From Salinimicrobium flavum (GTDB taxonomy: Bacteria > Bacteroidota > Bacteroidia > Flavobacteriales > Flavobacteriaceae), in the NCBI RefSeq assembly GCF_042684505.1, contig NZ_JBHULT010000005.1, positions 62,001-126,000 of the forward strand: a DNA stretch of 64,000 bases. The letters are read 5' to 3'. Below the pieces are notes generated by a model. It worked only from the letters and a program-made list of their open reading frames with translations, ran no database searches and had not been told where the DNA came from. Position 1 is the stretch's first letter. Each line of letters starts with the position of its first letter. Position numbers and translations under genes: made by a program. This document shows, one piece after another, positions 43,984 through 53,296 of the stretch.

Positions 43984-45987
43984 ATGCAAAAGATCTTTTT
44001 TATCGTGCTCTGCCTGTCGTTTCACTTGGGAGCCGAAGCCCAGGACTTTAAGTTCGGGAAAGTATCCATAGAAGAAGTTGAAGAAAAAGTCCATCCCAAA
44101 GACGAAGAGGCAAATGCTGCCGTATTGTTCAGGGAACAAAATGTCTATTACGAATACAGTGAATCTACAGGATTCACCCTTATTACCGATGTACATGAGA
44201 GGGTAAAGATCTATAACAAGGATGGATTCGACTGGGCAACTGAAGAGATCATTCTTTCTAAGAATGGGAATGATAAAGAGAAGGTAAGCTCCATTAAAGC
44301 TTTTACCTACAATGTAGAGAACGGAAAACTCACCAGTGAAAAACTTAAAAAGAACGGGATCTTTGAAGAAGAGGTAAGTAATTACCGAGATAAGACAAAA
44401 CTCACCATGCCCGCCGTGACTGAAGGAAGTGTGATAGAATATCAGTACAGCATTCGTTCCCCTTTCCTTACTTCAATTGATGTTACGCCACTGCAATACA
44501 CTGTACCCATCAACAGGTTGGAAACAGAACTTATCATTCCGGAGTTCTTCGGATTTAAAAAATATTTCAATACAAAATCCCCTATCTCTGTACCTGTACA
44601 GGAAACTAAGAAATCCTTTACCCATAGGACCACCCAAAGCAGCCGAAGATTGAGGGGGAGTACCATGAATTCCTCAATGCTTGAATTCCTTCAGAATGTT
44701 TATACCATAGCTGCAGATGATATTCCGGCACTTAAAAATGAAGAATATGTGGATTACCTGCATAATTACGCTGCCTTTATCAAATGGGAATTGATGTACA
44801 CCAAATTTCCCAATTCCACTATAGAGAACTATTCTCAGGACTGGGAAGGAGTAACAAAAAGTATTTATAATGATGTGGGACTTAAAAAGGATGTGACCAG
44901 AAAAGGCTTCTTTGAAGATGATGTAGATACCCGGCTGGCTGGAGTGACCTCTCCTCACAAGAAGGCAAAATTGATCTATGCTCTTGTGAAAGAAAAAGTG
45001 AAATGGAATGAATATAACGGTTTCACCTCAGAGAATGGTGGCAGGTCTGCCTACAAGAAAGGCGAAGGCAATGTGGGGGACATCAATCTCTTGTTAACTT
45101 CTATGCTGAACTATGCAGGACTCAAAGCGAGCCCTGTACTGGTAAGCACCAAAAGCAACGGGATCCCTGTATTTCCAACCAGGAACGGATTCAATTATGT
45201 CATCACTGCTATTGAATTTCCCAATGAACTCATTTTACTTGACGCGACAGATAAGAATGCGGCTTTTGGAGAATTACCTGCAAGAGCAAGGAACTGGCAG
45301 GGGAGGATCATCAGGGAAGACAACAGTTCAGATTGGGTTAGTCTTATCCCTTCAAAACAGTCTGAAGAGATCAGGACACTTAATTTCAAATTGGGTGACG
45401 ACCTGGTATTGAGAGGGAAATCCATTAATATTCATCGCGGACTTTTCGCTAAATCATACCGGGAAAAATACTCTGCTCTAAATGAGGAGAGCTACCTGGA
45501 GAACCTTGAGAAAGACAAGGGAAATATTAAGATAGATGGGGTGCAGCAGGAAAATCTTTCAAAGGTGGAAGAGGATGTTAGGGTAACCTATGAATTTGAA
45601 CTGGAGCAGGGAGTAGACCTCATCAATGACAAGGTTTACCTCAGGCCGATGATGTTCAATGCCCTGAAAGAAAACCCTTTTAAAGCCAATGAAAGGTCCT
45701 ATCCTGTTTTCTTTGATTTCCCAATGATGAAGACCAATACGGTGAACATAATGATCCCTGAAGGTTATGAGGTAGAATCTGCGCCCCAAAGTATGGCAAT
45801 CACCATCAATGATGGGGAAGGAAACTTCAGGTTCATCGTGACCCAAAACAGGAATTTTTTAAGGATAGAATCTGTATTTGACTTAAAGAACATTGTTTAC
45901 ATTCCCGAACATTATAATGCCCTGAAGGAATTTTACGCACTTATGGTGGAAAAAGAAACAGAAGCCATAGTTTTGCGGAAAATCTAG
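43984..45987 (+). CDS. DUF3857 / transglutaminase-like protein lacking catalytic Cys and His
   Basis: 667 residues with signal (ending GAEAQ) and the DUF3857 plus transglutaminase-like fold. At the positions of the catalytic residues it has Ile367 (VGDINLL) instead of Cys and Tyr405 (FNYVITA) instead of His; only the Asp region LLDATDK remains. So it is very likely a non-catalytic partner of the upstream paralogue 42036, which keeps Cys and His. Both are exported and probably cotranscribed (28-bp gap). Other genes follow within 4 bp. Confidence 0.85.
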   Translation: MQKIFFIVLCLSFHLGAEAQDFKFGKVSIEEVEEKVHPKDEEANAAVLFREQNVYYEYSESTGFTLITDVHERVKIYNKDGFDWATEEIILSKNGNDKEKVSSIKAFTYNVENGKLTSEKLKKNGIFEEEVSNYRDKTKLTMPAVTEGSVIEYQYSIRSPFLTSIDVTPLQYTVPINRLETELIIPEFFGFKKYFNTKSPISVPVQETKKSFTHRTTQSSRRLRGSTMNSSMLEFLQNVYTIAADDIPALKNEEYVDYLHNYAAFIKWELMYTKFPNSTIENYSQDWEGVTKSIYNDVGLKKDVTRKGFFEDDVDTRLAGVTSPHKKAKLIYALVKEKVKWNEYNGFTSENGGRSAYKKGEGNVGDINLLLTSMLNYAGLKASPVLVSTKSNGIPVFPTRNGFNYVITAIEFPNELILLDATDKNAAFGELPARARNWQGRIIREDNSSDWVSLIPSKQSEEIRTLNFKLGDDLVLRGKSINIHRGLFAKSYREKYSALNEESYLENLEKDKGNIKIDGVQQENLSKVEEDVRVTYEFELEQGVDLINDKVYLRPMMFNALKENPFKANERSYPVFFDFPMMKTNTVNIMIPEGYEVESAPQSMAITINDGEGNFRFIVTQNRNFLRIESVFDLKNIVYIPEHYNALKEFYALMVEKETEAIVLRKI

Positions 45988-45990
45988 CAC

Positions 45991-46317
45991 ATGGATATTC
46001 AAAATGCACAGGCTGCCGTTGATGAGTGGATAAAAGAACATGGGGTTCGTTACTTCAACGAATTGACCAACATGGCCCAGCTTACCGAAGAAGTAGGGGA
46101 AGTTGCCCGAATCATTGCCCGCCGCTACGGAGAGCAGAGTGAGAAGGAAAGCGACAAAGTGAAAGATCTTGGGGAGGAACTGGCAGATGTGGTCTTTGTA
46201 GTGCTTTGCCTGGCGAATCAAACCGGGATCAACCTGCAGGAGGCATTTGATAAAAAACTAGACCTCAAGACCAAAAGAGATAAGGACAGACACCGGAACA
46301 ACGAAAAATTAAAGTAA
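45991..46317 (+). CDS. MazG-like nucleotide pyrophosphohydrolase
   Basis: 108 residues. All-alpha NTP-PPase motif: AQLTEEVGEVARIIARR and DLGEELADVVFVVLC supply the Glu/Asp metal ligands. Hydrolyses NTPs or dNTPs to monophosphates; the precise substrate is not readable. Its last base overlaps the next gene's start. Member of the DUF3857-mazG-aroA run. Confidence 0.92.
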   Translation: MDIQNAQAAVDEWIKEHGVRYFNELTNMAQLTEEVGEVARIIARRYGEQSEKESDKVKDLGEELADVVFVVLCLANQTGINLQEAFDKKLDLKTKRDKDRHRNNEKLK

Positions 46318-46577
46318 TGCGAATTCTCGAAAATTTTAAAAATCCCGATTTTTGGGTGAAAGTTTTACAACTGGCAACCGTCTTTTTTGTGATCTTTGTA
46401 GGGATCTCCCTGATCCTGTCACATTTCAGGCAAATATTTGCAGGGGATTTTGCCGCTATCTATGAAGAGGAGTGGGCAGACGGCAAGTGGGTCAATTATT
46501 TCTTGATCAAGGCGGCCATTAGTCTGGTCTACGCGATCTATATGACCAGCAGGCGTAAAAATTTTCAGCGACAGTAG
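46317..46577 (+). CDS. small two-TM membrane protein
   Basis: 86 residues with two hydrophobic helices (LATVFFVIFVGISLIL and FLIKAAISLVYAIYM). No named family in my memory, but it sits 3 bp before aroA in what I recall as a conserved flavobacterial order. Start ATG at 46317 overlaps the mazG-like stop. Confidence 0.65.
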   Translation: MRILENFKNPDFWVKVLQLATVFFVIFVGISLILSHFRQIFAGDFAAIYEEEWADGKWVNYFLIKAAISLVYAIYMTSRRKNFQRQ

Positions 46578-46580
46578 AGC

Positions 46581-47804
46581 ATGAACCTTAAAATTTTAGG
46601 AGAAACAGGGGTTGTTAAAGGCCATTTAAAGATCACCGGTTCGAAAAGCGAATCTAACCGCCTGCTTATTCTGCAGGCTCTTTTTTCTGAAATAAAGATC
46701 CATAACCTTTCCAACAGCGACGATACCCAGGTGCTGCAAAAAGCCCTGGCATCATCAGATGAGGTAATAGATATTCACCATGCCGGGACCGCCATGCGGT
46801 TCCTTACCGCATATTTTGCGATCAGGGAAGGCCGGGAAGTGGTATTGACAGGGAGTGAGCGCATGAAGGAAAGACCTATAAGCATTCTGGTAGATGCTTT
46901 GCGGCAGTTGGGAGCAGAGATCGACTATGTCAATCAAAAGGGATTTCCTCCCCTTAGGATCAAAGGAAAAAAACTTACCCACAATGAGGTCATGGTAGAT
47001 TCTAATGTGAGTAGCCAGTATATCTCGGCACTTATGCTCATAGGCAGTTCCCTTCCCGGTGGGCTGCAGATACATCTCCATGGAAAAATAACCTCCACCC
47101 CTTATATTGAAATGACCCTGAAGATCATGAAGGAGTGTGGCATCACCGGCACTTTTGAAGGAGACAGGATCATGATCGAGCCTGCCAAGAAAGTGAAACC
47201 CGTTACTGTTGAGGTAGAGTCAGACTGGAGTTCAGCTTCCTATTTTTACAGCATGGTGGCCCTTAGCAAGGAGGCAAAGATCAGTCTGTCCAGTTACCGG
47301 AAAGAAAGTTACCAGGGAGACAAAGCGGTCGCAGGGATCTATAAACCCCTGGGGGTGCAAACTACTTATGAAGACGGTAAAATTACCCTCTCAAAAACAA
47401 ATTTCAAGAAACCCAGGCTGCTGGAACTTGACCTCTGTGGTTCACCCGACCTTGCTCAAACCATCGCCGTTACCTGTTTTGGGCTTGGTATCAATTGTGA
47501 GCTCACCGGCTTACGCACTTTAAGGATCAAGGAAACTGACCGTCTCCAGGCACTTCAGAACGAAATTGAGAAGCTGGGAGGCAGGGTGGAGATCACTATA
47601 GATTCTTTGCGGCTATCTCCGGTATCCAATCCTTATCACGGCATAAAGATCGACACCTATAACGACCATCGCATGGCTCTTGCTTTTGCACCCCTGGCTC
47701 TAAAATTTCCATTGGAAATTGCCGATGCAGAAGTAGTTTCCAAGTCCTTTCCCGGATTTTGGAATTCCCTTAGGGATCTTGGTTTTTCAGTAGAAGAATT
47801 TTAA
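46581..47804 (+). CDS. aroA: 3-phosphoshikimate 1-carboxyvinyltransferase (EPSP synthase)
   Basis: 407 residues. Sixth shikimate-pathway step, PEP plus shikimate-3-phosphate. Motifs: N-terminal GSKSESNRLLIL with the Lys/Ser/Arg substrate site, HHAGTAMRFLTAYF, SNVSSQYISALML, the Arg-rich KETDRLQAL and the C-terminal DHRMALAFAPL. Slightly shorter than E. coli AroA (427). The pathway entry and Phe/Tyr branch are in the operon 10 kb upstream. Cytosolic. Confidence 0.96.
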   Translation: MNLKILGETGVVKGHLKITGSKSESNRLLILQALFSEIKIHNLSNSDDTQVLQKALASSDEVIDIHHAGTAMRFLTAYFAIREGREVVLTGSERMKERPISILVDALRQLGAEIDYVNQKGFPPLRIKGKKLTHNEVMVDSNVSSQYISALMLIGSSLPGGLQIHLHGKITSTPYIEMTLKIMKECGITGTFEGDRIMIEPAKKVKPVTVEVESDWSSASYFYSMVALSKEAKISLSSYRKESYQGDKAVAGIYKPLGVQTTYEDGKITLSKTNFKKPRLLELDLCGSPDLAQTIAVTCFGLGINCELTGLRTLRIKETDRLQALQNEIEKLGGRVEITIDSLRLSPVSNPYHGIKIDTYNDHRMALAFAPLALKFPLEIADAEVVSKSFPGFWNSLRDLGFSVEEF

Positions 47805-47882
47805 AAACGCTGAGGAATTTTTACTAATGCCCTTCTGCAAGCCGCGCGGATTGAGGTTTTCGTTAAATAAACCGCCAATTAC

Positions 47883-47914
47883 TTGACAACGCCTATCCCG
47901 GGAGCGTATATTTG
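47883..47914 (+). promoter_or_regulatory. Bacteroidota-type promoter of queA
   Basis: TTG at 47883-47885 and an exact TAnnTTTG box (TATATTTG) at 47907-47914, 21 bp apart. Predicts a start near 47920 and a short leader, so translation of queA must begin downstream, supporting ATG 47945 over 47912. Confidence 0.65.
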
Positions 47915-47944
47915 CAGCATTTAAAATATATCTTACTTATGGGA

Positions 47945-48994
47945 ATGAAATTATCACACTTCAGTTTTGATCTTCCGCCTGAACTGTTGGCCGAATATCC
48001 TTCAGAACACCGCGACGAAGCCCGTCTTATGGTGTTGAACAGGAAAGATCAAACTATTGAGCACAAGCAATTCAAGGATCTTATTGATTACTTTGAACCG
48101 CATGATGTCATGGTGTTGAACAATACCAAGGTTTTTCCTGCGCGTCTCTTCGGAAATAAGGAAAAGACAGGTGCTCGTATTGAGGTGTTCTTGTTGAGGG
48201 AATTGAATGCCGAAACCCGTCTCTGGGATGTGCTGGTTGATCCTGCCAGAAAGATCAGGATTGGAAACAAGTTGTATTTTGGGGAAGATGAGAGTTTGGT
48301 AGCAGAAGTGATAGACAATACCACTTCGAGAGGAAGGACCCTACGTTTTTTATACGACGGTTCTTATGAAGAATTCAGAAATAAACTAACGGAACTGGGA
48401 GAAACCCCGCTTCCGAAGTATATCAAAAGAGAGGTGCAGCCTGAAGATCAGGAGAGATACCAGACCATTTATGCCAAGCAGGAAGGTGCCGTTGCGGCTC
48501 CTACTGCCGGACTGCATTTTTCCAAGCACCTGTTAAAAAGGCTGGAAATCAAAGGAATCGATTTTGCTGAGGTAACGCTTCACGTGGGCCTGGGGACCTT
48601 CAACCCGGTTGAGGTAGAAGACCTTTCAAAGCACAAAATGGATAGCGAGGAAGCATTTATTGAAAAACCTGCTGTTGATACCATTAATAAAGCTATTAAG
48701 GAAAAAAGGAAAGTTTGTGCGGTAGGTACAACCGTTATGCGTTCCCTTGAAAGTTCAGTATCCTCGAACAGGAGCCTGAACGAATTCAGCGGATGGACGA
48801 ACAAGTTCATTTTTCCTCCGTATGATTTCAGTATCGCGAACTGTATGATCACTAACTTCCATACGCCGAAATCTACATTGTTGATGATGGTTTCTGCTTT
48901 TGCAGGCCACGACTTCATGAAGAAGGCCTATGCCGAAGCCGTGAAAGAGAAATATAAATTCTATACCTACGGTGATGCTATGCTAATCCTTTAA
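47945..48994 (+). CDS. queA: tRNA preQ1(34) S-adenosylmethionine ribosyltransferase-isomerase
   Basis: 349 residues from the ATG at 47945 (MKLSHFSFDLP start). An in-frame ATG at 47912 overlaps the -7 promoter box and adds a non-conserved tail, so it is rejected. Transfers and isomerises the ribosyl moiety of SAM to preQ1-modified tRNA, giving epoxyqueuosine. Motifs: DVMVLNNTKVFPARL, GAVAAPTAGLHFS, HVGLGTFNPV and NFHTPKSTLLMMVSAFAG. Length is the family norm. Cytosolic. Confidence 0.95.
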   Translation: MKLSHFSFDLPPELLAEYPSEHRDEARLMVLNRKDQTIEHKQFKDLIDYFEPHDVMVLNNTKVFPARLFGNKEKTGARIEVFLLRELNAETRLWDVLVDPARKIRIGNKLYFGEDESLVAEVIDNTTSRGRTLRFLYDGSYEEFRNKLTELGETPLPKYIKREVQPEDQERYQTIYAKQEGAVAAPTAGLHFSKHLLKRLEIKGIDFAEVTLHVGLGTFNPVEVEDLSKHKMDSEEAFIEKPAVDTINKAIKEKRKVCAVGTTVMRSLESSVSSNRSLNEFSGWTNKFIFPPYDFSIANCMITNFHTPKSTLLMMVSAFAGHDFMKKAYAEAVKEKYKFYTYGDAMLIL

Positions 48995-49039
48995 AAGGCA
49001 GTGATCAGTATTCAGTAGGCAGTATGACCAATATGATTC

Positions 49040-49077
49040 AAACCTCACAGGTCTCCGGGACCTGTGAGGTTTTTTTG
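49040..49077 (+). terminator. queA terminator, palindrome AAACCTCACAGGTC...GACCTGTGAGGTTT
   Basis: 14-bp arms, loop TCCGG, immediately followed by a T-run. It belongs to the same AACCT...AGGTT family as the elements at 35-35.4 kb. Confidence 0.88.
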
Positions 49078-49210
49078 TACGTTATGCCCTGAAAAAATCC
49101 TGGATCCTGAATTTAAAATCCTGGATCAGGGAATGGCTAACTTATTGATCCTCACAAATGACCTTTGTGGAAGGTATAATAAATCCTAATTACTTTAGTA
49201 TTTTTGCAGC

Positions 49211-50251
49211 GTGAAAAACGAAAAGAAAGACATACGGGCATTGACCAAAGAACAGCTTCAGCAATTCTTTGTTTCGCAGGGGGATAAAACCTTCCGCGGA
49301 ACTCAGGTTTACGAGTGGCTTTGGGGAAAAGGAGCTCACTCTTTTGAAGATATGACCAATATCTCAAAGGAGACTCGTCAAATGCTTGATGACAACTTCG
49401 TGATCAACCACATTCGTGTGGACCAGATGCAACGCAGCAGCGATGGAACTATTAAAAATGCCGTGAAGTTGCACGACGACCTTACCGTGGAATCTGTTTT
49501 GATCCCTACGGAAAAAAGGACCACTGCCTGTGTTTCTTCACAGGTGGGTTGCAGCCTTGACTGTAAATTCTGCGCTACTGCCAAACTGAAGCGAATGCGT
49601 AACCTGAATCCAGATGAGATCTACGACCAGGTGGTGGCAATCGATAACGAGAGCAGACTTTATTTTGATAAACCGCTTTCGAATATCGTGTTCATGGGAA
49701 TGGGGGAGCCCCTCATGAACTACAACAATGTTCTTAAAGCGATAGAAATGATCACTTCGCCCGAAGGCCTGGGCATGTCCCCAAAACGTATTACCGTTTC
49801 TACTTCAGGGGTGCCAAAAATGATAAAAAGAATGGCCGATGAGGAGGTGAAGTTCAAACTTGCCGTTTCCCTGCATTCTGCGATTGATGAGGTACGAACC
49901 TCTATCATGCCTTTTAATGCTACGTTTCCTCTGGAAGACCTTAGGGAAGCTTTGGAATACTGGTATGCAAAAACCAAAAGCCGTATCACTTATGAATATG
50001 TGGTTTGGAAAGGGATCAACGACCGCAAAAAAGATATAGACGCCCTGGTGAGGTTCTGTAAATATGTGCCTTGCAAGGTCAATCTTATCGAGTACAACCC
50101 CATTGGGGATGACCATTTCATGCAGGCCCCGGCCGAGACCACAGATTTGTATGTGCGTGAGCTGGAAAGGAACGGGATCACCGTTACCGTTCGCCGTTCG
50201 CGTGGAAAAGATATCGATGCCGCCTGCGGGCAACTGGCCAATAAATCCTAA
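49211..50251 (+). CDS. rlmN: 23S rRNA (A2503) / tRNA (A37) C2-methyltransferase
   Basis: 346 residues with GTG start. Radical-SAM enzyme methylating A2503 of 23S rRNA and A37 of tRNA. CxxxCxxC cluster at Cys114, Cys118, Cys121 (GCSLDCKFCATAKL), plus MGMGEPLMNY and the C-terminal Cys near 339 (DAACGQLA). The GTG is preceded by a TATTTTTG box at 49199-49206, so the transcript may be nearly leaderless. Conserved neighbour of queA and polyprenyl synthase genes. Confidence 0.96.
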   Translation: MKNEKKDIRALTKEQLQQFFVSQGDKTFRGTQVYEWLWGKGAHSFEDMTNISKETRQMLDDNFVINHIRVDQMQRSSDGTIKNAVKLHDDLTVESVLIPTEKRTTACVSSQVGCSLDCKFCATAKLKRMRNLNPDEIYDQVVAIDNESRLYFDKPLSNIVFMGMGEPLMNYNNVLKAIEMITSPEGLGMSPKRITVSTSGVPKMIKRMADEEVKFKLAVSLHSAIDEVRTSIMPFNATFPLEDLREALEYWYAKTKSRITYEYVVWKGINDRKKDIDALVRFCKYVPCKVNLIEYNPIGDDHFMQAPAETTDLYVRELERNGITVTVRRSRGKDIDAACGQLANKS

Positions 50252-50346
50252 ATTTTAGTATAATTTTTGCCAGGTAGAAAAACGGCTGCAAGACCTTTTT
50301 CTGTGGGTAGTTAAAAAATAATCTTTTAACTATCTTAGCTGCCCGT

Positions 50347-51324
50347 ATGAAAATAATTTCCAGAATAAAACTTCCCGTTGAACAGGAGATGGAGCTTTTT
50401 GAAAAGAAGTTCACTCAGTCCATGTCCTCACAGGTTGCACTTCTCAATCGCATCACCCATTTTATCGTAAACCGGAAAGGGAAACAAATGCGGCCTATGT
50501 TCGTCTTTCTTGTGGCCAAAATGGTATCTGAAGGCAAGGTGAACGAGCGTACCTACCGGGGAGCCTCTGTAATAGAGCTCATTCATACAGCAACCCTCGT
50601 ACATGATGACGTGGTGGACGATTCCAATCGCCGCCGCGGATTTTTCTCCATCAATGCGCTATGGAAGAACAAGATCGCCGTGTTGGTAGGAGATTATCTT
50701 CTCTCAAAAGGATTATTACTTTCTATTGACAACAACGATTTTGACCTCCTGAAGATCATTTCGGTGGCTGTTAGGGAAATGAGCGAAGGGGAATTGTTGC
50801 AGATAGAGAAAGCCCGTCGCCTTGACATCACAGAGGAGGTGTACTACGAGATCATTCGGCAGAAGACCGCTACCCTCATCGCTGCCTGTTGTAGCCTGGG
50901 AGCTGCCTCTGTACGTCCTGATTCTGAAGAAGTAGAAAAAATGCGGCGATTCGGGGAATTGATAGGGATGGCCTTTCAAATAAAAGATGACCTTTTTGAC
51001 TATGGCAATGAACGCATAGGAAAACCAACGGGTATAGATATTAAGGAGCAGAAAATGACACTTCCGCTCATTCATGTGCTCAACAAGGTTACAGCAAAAG
51101 AAAAAGCCTGGATCATCAACTCGGTCAAAAAGCACAACAAGGACAAAAAGAGGGTGAATGAGGTGATTGCCTTTGTAAAGGAAAAGGGTGGATTGGATTA
51201 TGCCGTTGCCAAGATGAAAGAATTCCAGCAGCAGGCACTTACCATGCTGGAGGAATATCCCGATTCCCCTTACAAGGATTCCCTTATCCTAATGGTCAAC
51301 TATGTAATTGAGCGGAAGAAATAG
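50347..51324 (+). CDS. polyprenyl diphosphate synthase
   Basis: 325 residues. Trans-prenyltransferase: first Asp-rich motif DDVVDD at 87-92 (LVHDDVVDDSNRRRG), second near 213 (FQIKDDLFDYG), with Lys, Arg and Gln of the substrate site. Elongates allylic diphosphate with isopentenyl diphosphate; the product chain length is not certain, and a respiratory-quinone tail (octaprenyl type) is likely. Membrane-associated cytosolic. Last gene of the block, convergent with the sulfatase gene 47 bp away. Confidence 0.93.
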   Translation: MKIISRIKLPVEQEMELFEKKFTQSMSSQVALLNRITHFIVNRKGKQMRPMFVFLVAKMVSEGKVNERTYRGASVIELIHTATLVHDDVVDDSNRRRGFFSINALWKNKIAVLVGDYLLSKGLLLSIDNNDFDLLKIISVAVREMSEGELLQIEKARRLDITEEVYYEIIRQKTATLIAACCSLGAASVRPDSEEVEKMRRFGELIGMAFQIKDDLFDYGNERIGKPTGIDIKEQKMTLPLIHVLNKVTAKEKAWIINSVKKHNKDKKRVNEVIAFVKEKGGLDYAVAKMKEFQQQALTMLEEYPDSPYKDSLILMVNYVIERKK

Positions 51325-51371
51325 TTCTCTCGATCAACATAAATTCTATTCTAAAACTTTCTTTTCCAATT

Positions 51372-53066
51372 CTAATTATTTAATGATCCCGGTTCCGGCG
51401 GATAATTTTCTGGATCTTCACCTGCGAGTTTTGCGAAGTTCCGATATGCCTGCTCGACTCTTTCAGGAGGGGTTTGAGCAAACTCCTTGTCGGTAACCTT
51501 ATATACCTTCTGCAAAGAATCAAGCGAGTTGTGAAGATTTTCCTGTACCCCGGCATATGCCGGGTCATTGTAAAGATTTTTCATCTCCTGCGGGTCTTTC
51601 TGAAGGTCATACATTTCCCAGGAATCAATGTCGTCATAAAAGTGCATGAGTTTATACCGGTGTGTCCTTACCCCGTAATGTCTCTTAACCATATGAAAGG
51701 CAGGAAAGTCGTAATAATGATAATACAGGGCATCCCTGAAATCTTCACCTGTACCCGGCTCTTTCAATAGTGGACGAAGCGATTGTCCCTGCATTTCCTC
51801 AGGGATCTCAGCTCCTGCGAAATCCAGAAAGGTGGGTGCGAAATCCAGGTTCTGAGTAAGGGCCCTGATCTCTGAACCAGATTTTATCTCCTTTGGGTAC
51901 TGGATCAGTAACGGCATGGCCATTGATTCTTCGTACATAAAACGTTTGTCAAAAAAGCCTTTTTCCCCCAGATAGAATCCCTGGTCTGTAGTATAAACCA
52001 CTATTGTGTTTTCATCCAGTCCTGTTTCCTCAAGGAAATCAAGGATCCTGCCTACACCTTCATCTACGGAAGCGACTGTCGCCAGGTAATCCCTTAGATA
52101 TCGTTGACCTTTCCACTCAGCAAGTTCTTTCCCTTTCAAATTGGCTTCATGAAAAGCGTCATTTTTCGGTCTGTAGGCGTTGTTCCAAATTTCCCGCTGT
52201 TGAGGGGTCATGCGCTCAAAATCGTTTTTCCAGGGGTTATGTCTCAGTGAGTCGCTGCCCTTTTCTACACTCATTTTAAGGTCATGCCCCTCATACATGT
52301 CGCGGTAAATAGTTTGTAACTGCTGTTGGGCGGCAAGCTGTCCTTCATGATCTGAGAAGTACGTATCTGGAAGCGGGAAAGTGACAGAATCATAAAGGTT
52401 TAGGTGCCGGGGTGCCGGCATCCAGTTTCTGTGCGGAGCTTTATGTTGAACCATAAGTAAGAAGGGCTGGTCATTCCCGGCATTCTCCTTCAGCCACTGC
52501 AGACCCATTTCAGTGATGATGTCTGTTGCATAGCCTTCAATGCGGGTGGTATCTTTTCCTTTAATAAAATCGGGATTGTAATAATTCCCCTGGTCTACCA
52601 GGATGTTCCATTCATCAAAACCTTCAGGTAATCCGTGCAGGTGCCATTTTCCGAAGAGAGCGGTTTGGTATCCCGCTTTGCCCAGGTATTTAGGTAAGGT
52701 GGGCTGTGAACCGTCAAAGACTTCCCCATTCATTCTGAATCCATTGAGATGACTGTGTTTTCCCGTGAGGATCACCGCACGACTTGGACCACAGATAGAG
52801 TTTGTGCAGAAATTACTGAAGAACTTGGCCCCGTTGGCTGCTATCCTGTCAATATTAGGAGTCGGCGCCAGCTTACTCACAGGATGACCGTAGGCACTAA
52901 TAGCTTGTGTGGCATGATCATCTGTCATAATGAACACGATATTTGGAGGTCGGGAGTTTTCTTTTTTATCCTCTTCTGGCTCCTCCTTACAGGAAAACAG
53001 GAACAGGAACACAAAGGCCAGGGCGGTTATAGAAATACTAGCAGATTTTCTCATTTTCACGATCAT
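51372..53066 (-). CDS. sulfatase (S1-type), lipoprotein
   Basis: 564 residues; signal ending FLFLFSC (Cys26), so anchored to a membrane. The sulfatase core has Asp49-Asp50 for calcium, and Cys92-Gly-Pro-Ser95-Arg96, the formylglycine motif (ICGPSRAVILTGK). Family members remove sulfate esters from glycans. It stands divergent to the SusC gene (231 bp between the predicted starts), and a sulfatase-maturating enzyme is not seen. An internal ATG at 53054 could also be the start. Confidence 0.9.
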   Translation of the reverse strand: MIVKMRKSASISITALAFVFLFLFSCKEEPEEDKKENSRPPNIVFIMTDDHATQAISAYGHPVSKLAPTPNIDRIAANGAKFFSNFCTNSICGPSRAVILTGKHSHLNGFRMNGEVFDGSQPTLPKYLGKAGYQTALFGKWHLHGLPEGFDEWNILVDQGNYYNPDFIKGKDTTRIEGYATDIITEMGLQWLKENAGNDQPFLLMVQHKAPHRNWMPAPRHLNLYDSVTFPLPDTYFSDHEGQLAAQQQLQTIYRDMYEGHDLKMSVEKGSDSLRHNPWKNDFERMTPQQREIWNNAYRPKNDAFHEANLKGKELAEWKGQRYLRDYLATVASVDEGVGRILDFLEETGLDENTIVVYTTDQGFYLGEKGFFDKRFMYEESMAMPLLIQYPKEIKSGSEIRALTQNLDFAPTFLDFAGAEIPEEMQGQSLRPLLKEPGTGEDFRDALYYHYYDFPAFHMVKRHYGVRTHRYKLMHFYDDIDSWEMYDLQKDPQEMKNLYNDPAYAGVQENLHNSLDSLQKVYKVTDKEFAQTPPERVEQAYRNFAKLAGEDPENYPPEPGSLNN

Positions 53067-53296
53067 TTTATCCCGCGGCGGGAGAGGTTAATATTCTTAT
53101 TGGTCATTCCGGTCCCTGGAAAAATTACCTTCATTAAGAGCTTTAGAATGGAAATTAACAATTCCAAAGGACTCATTGTAAGATAATTAAGTAAATTTAA
53201 GTACTAATCATGGATTTGGACATAAGGGAGACCCATAATTTGTCACGAAACTATCCGGGACATCCCTTAAGGATTCAATTCAGCAAAAAAAATGGT

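Noticed and set aside
53210..53296. Extended susC start
   Set aside because: Would put 29 charged residues before the signal peptide; the ATG at 53297 starts the signal directly.
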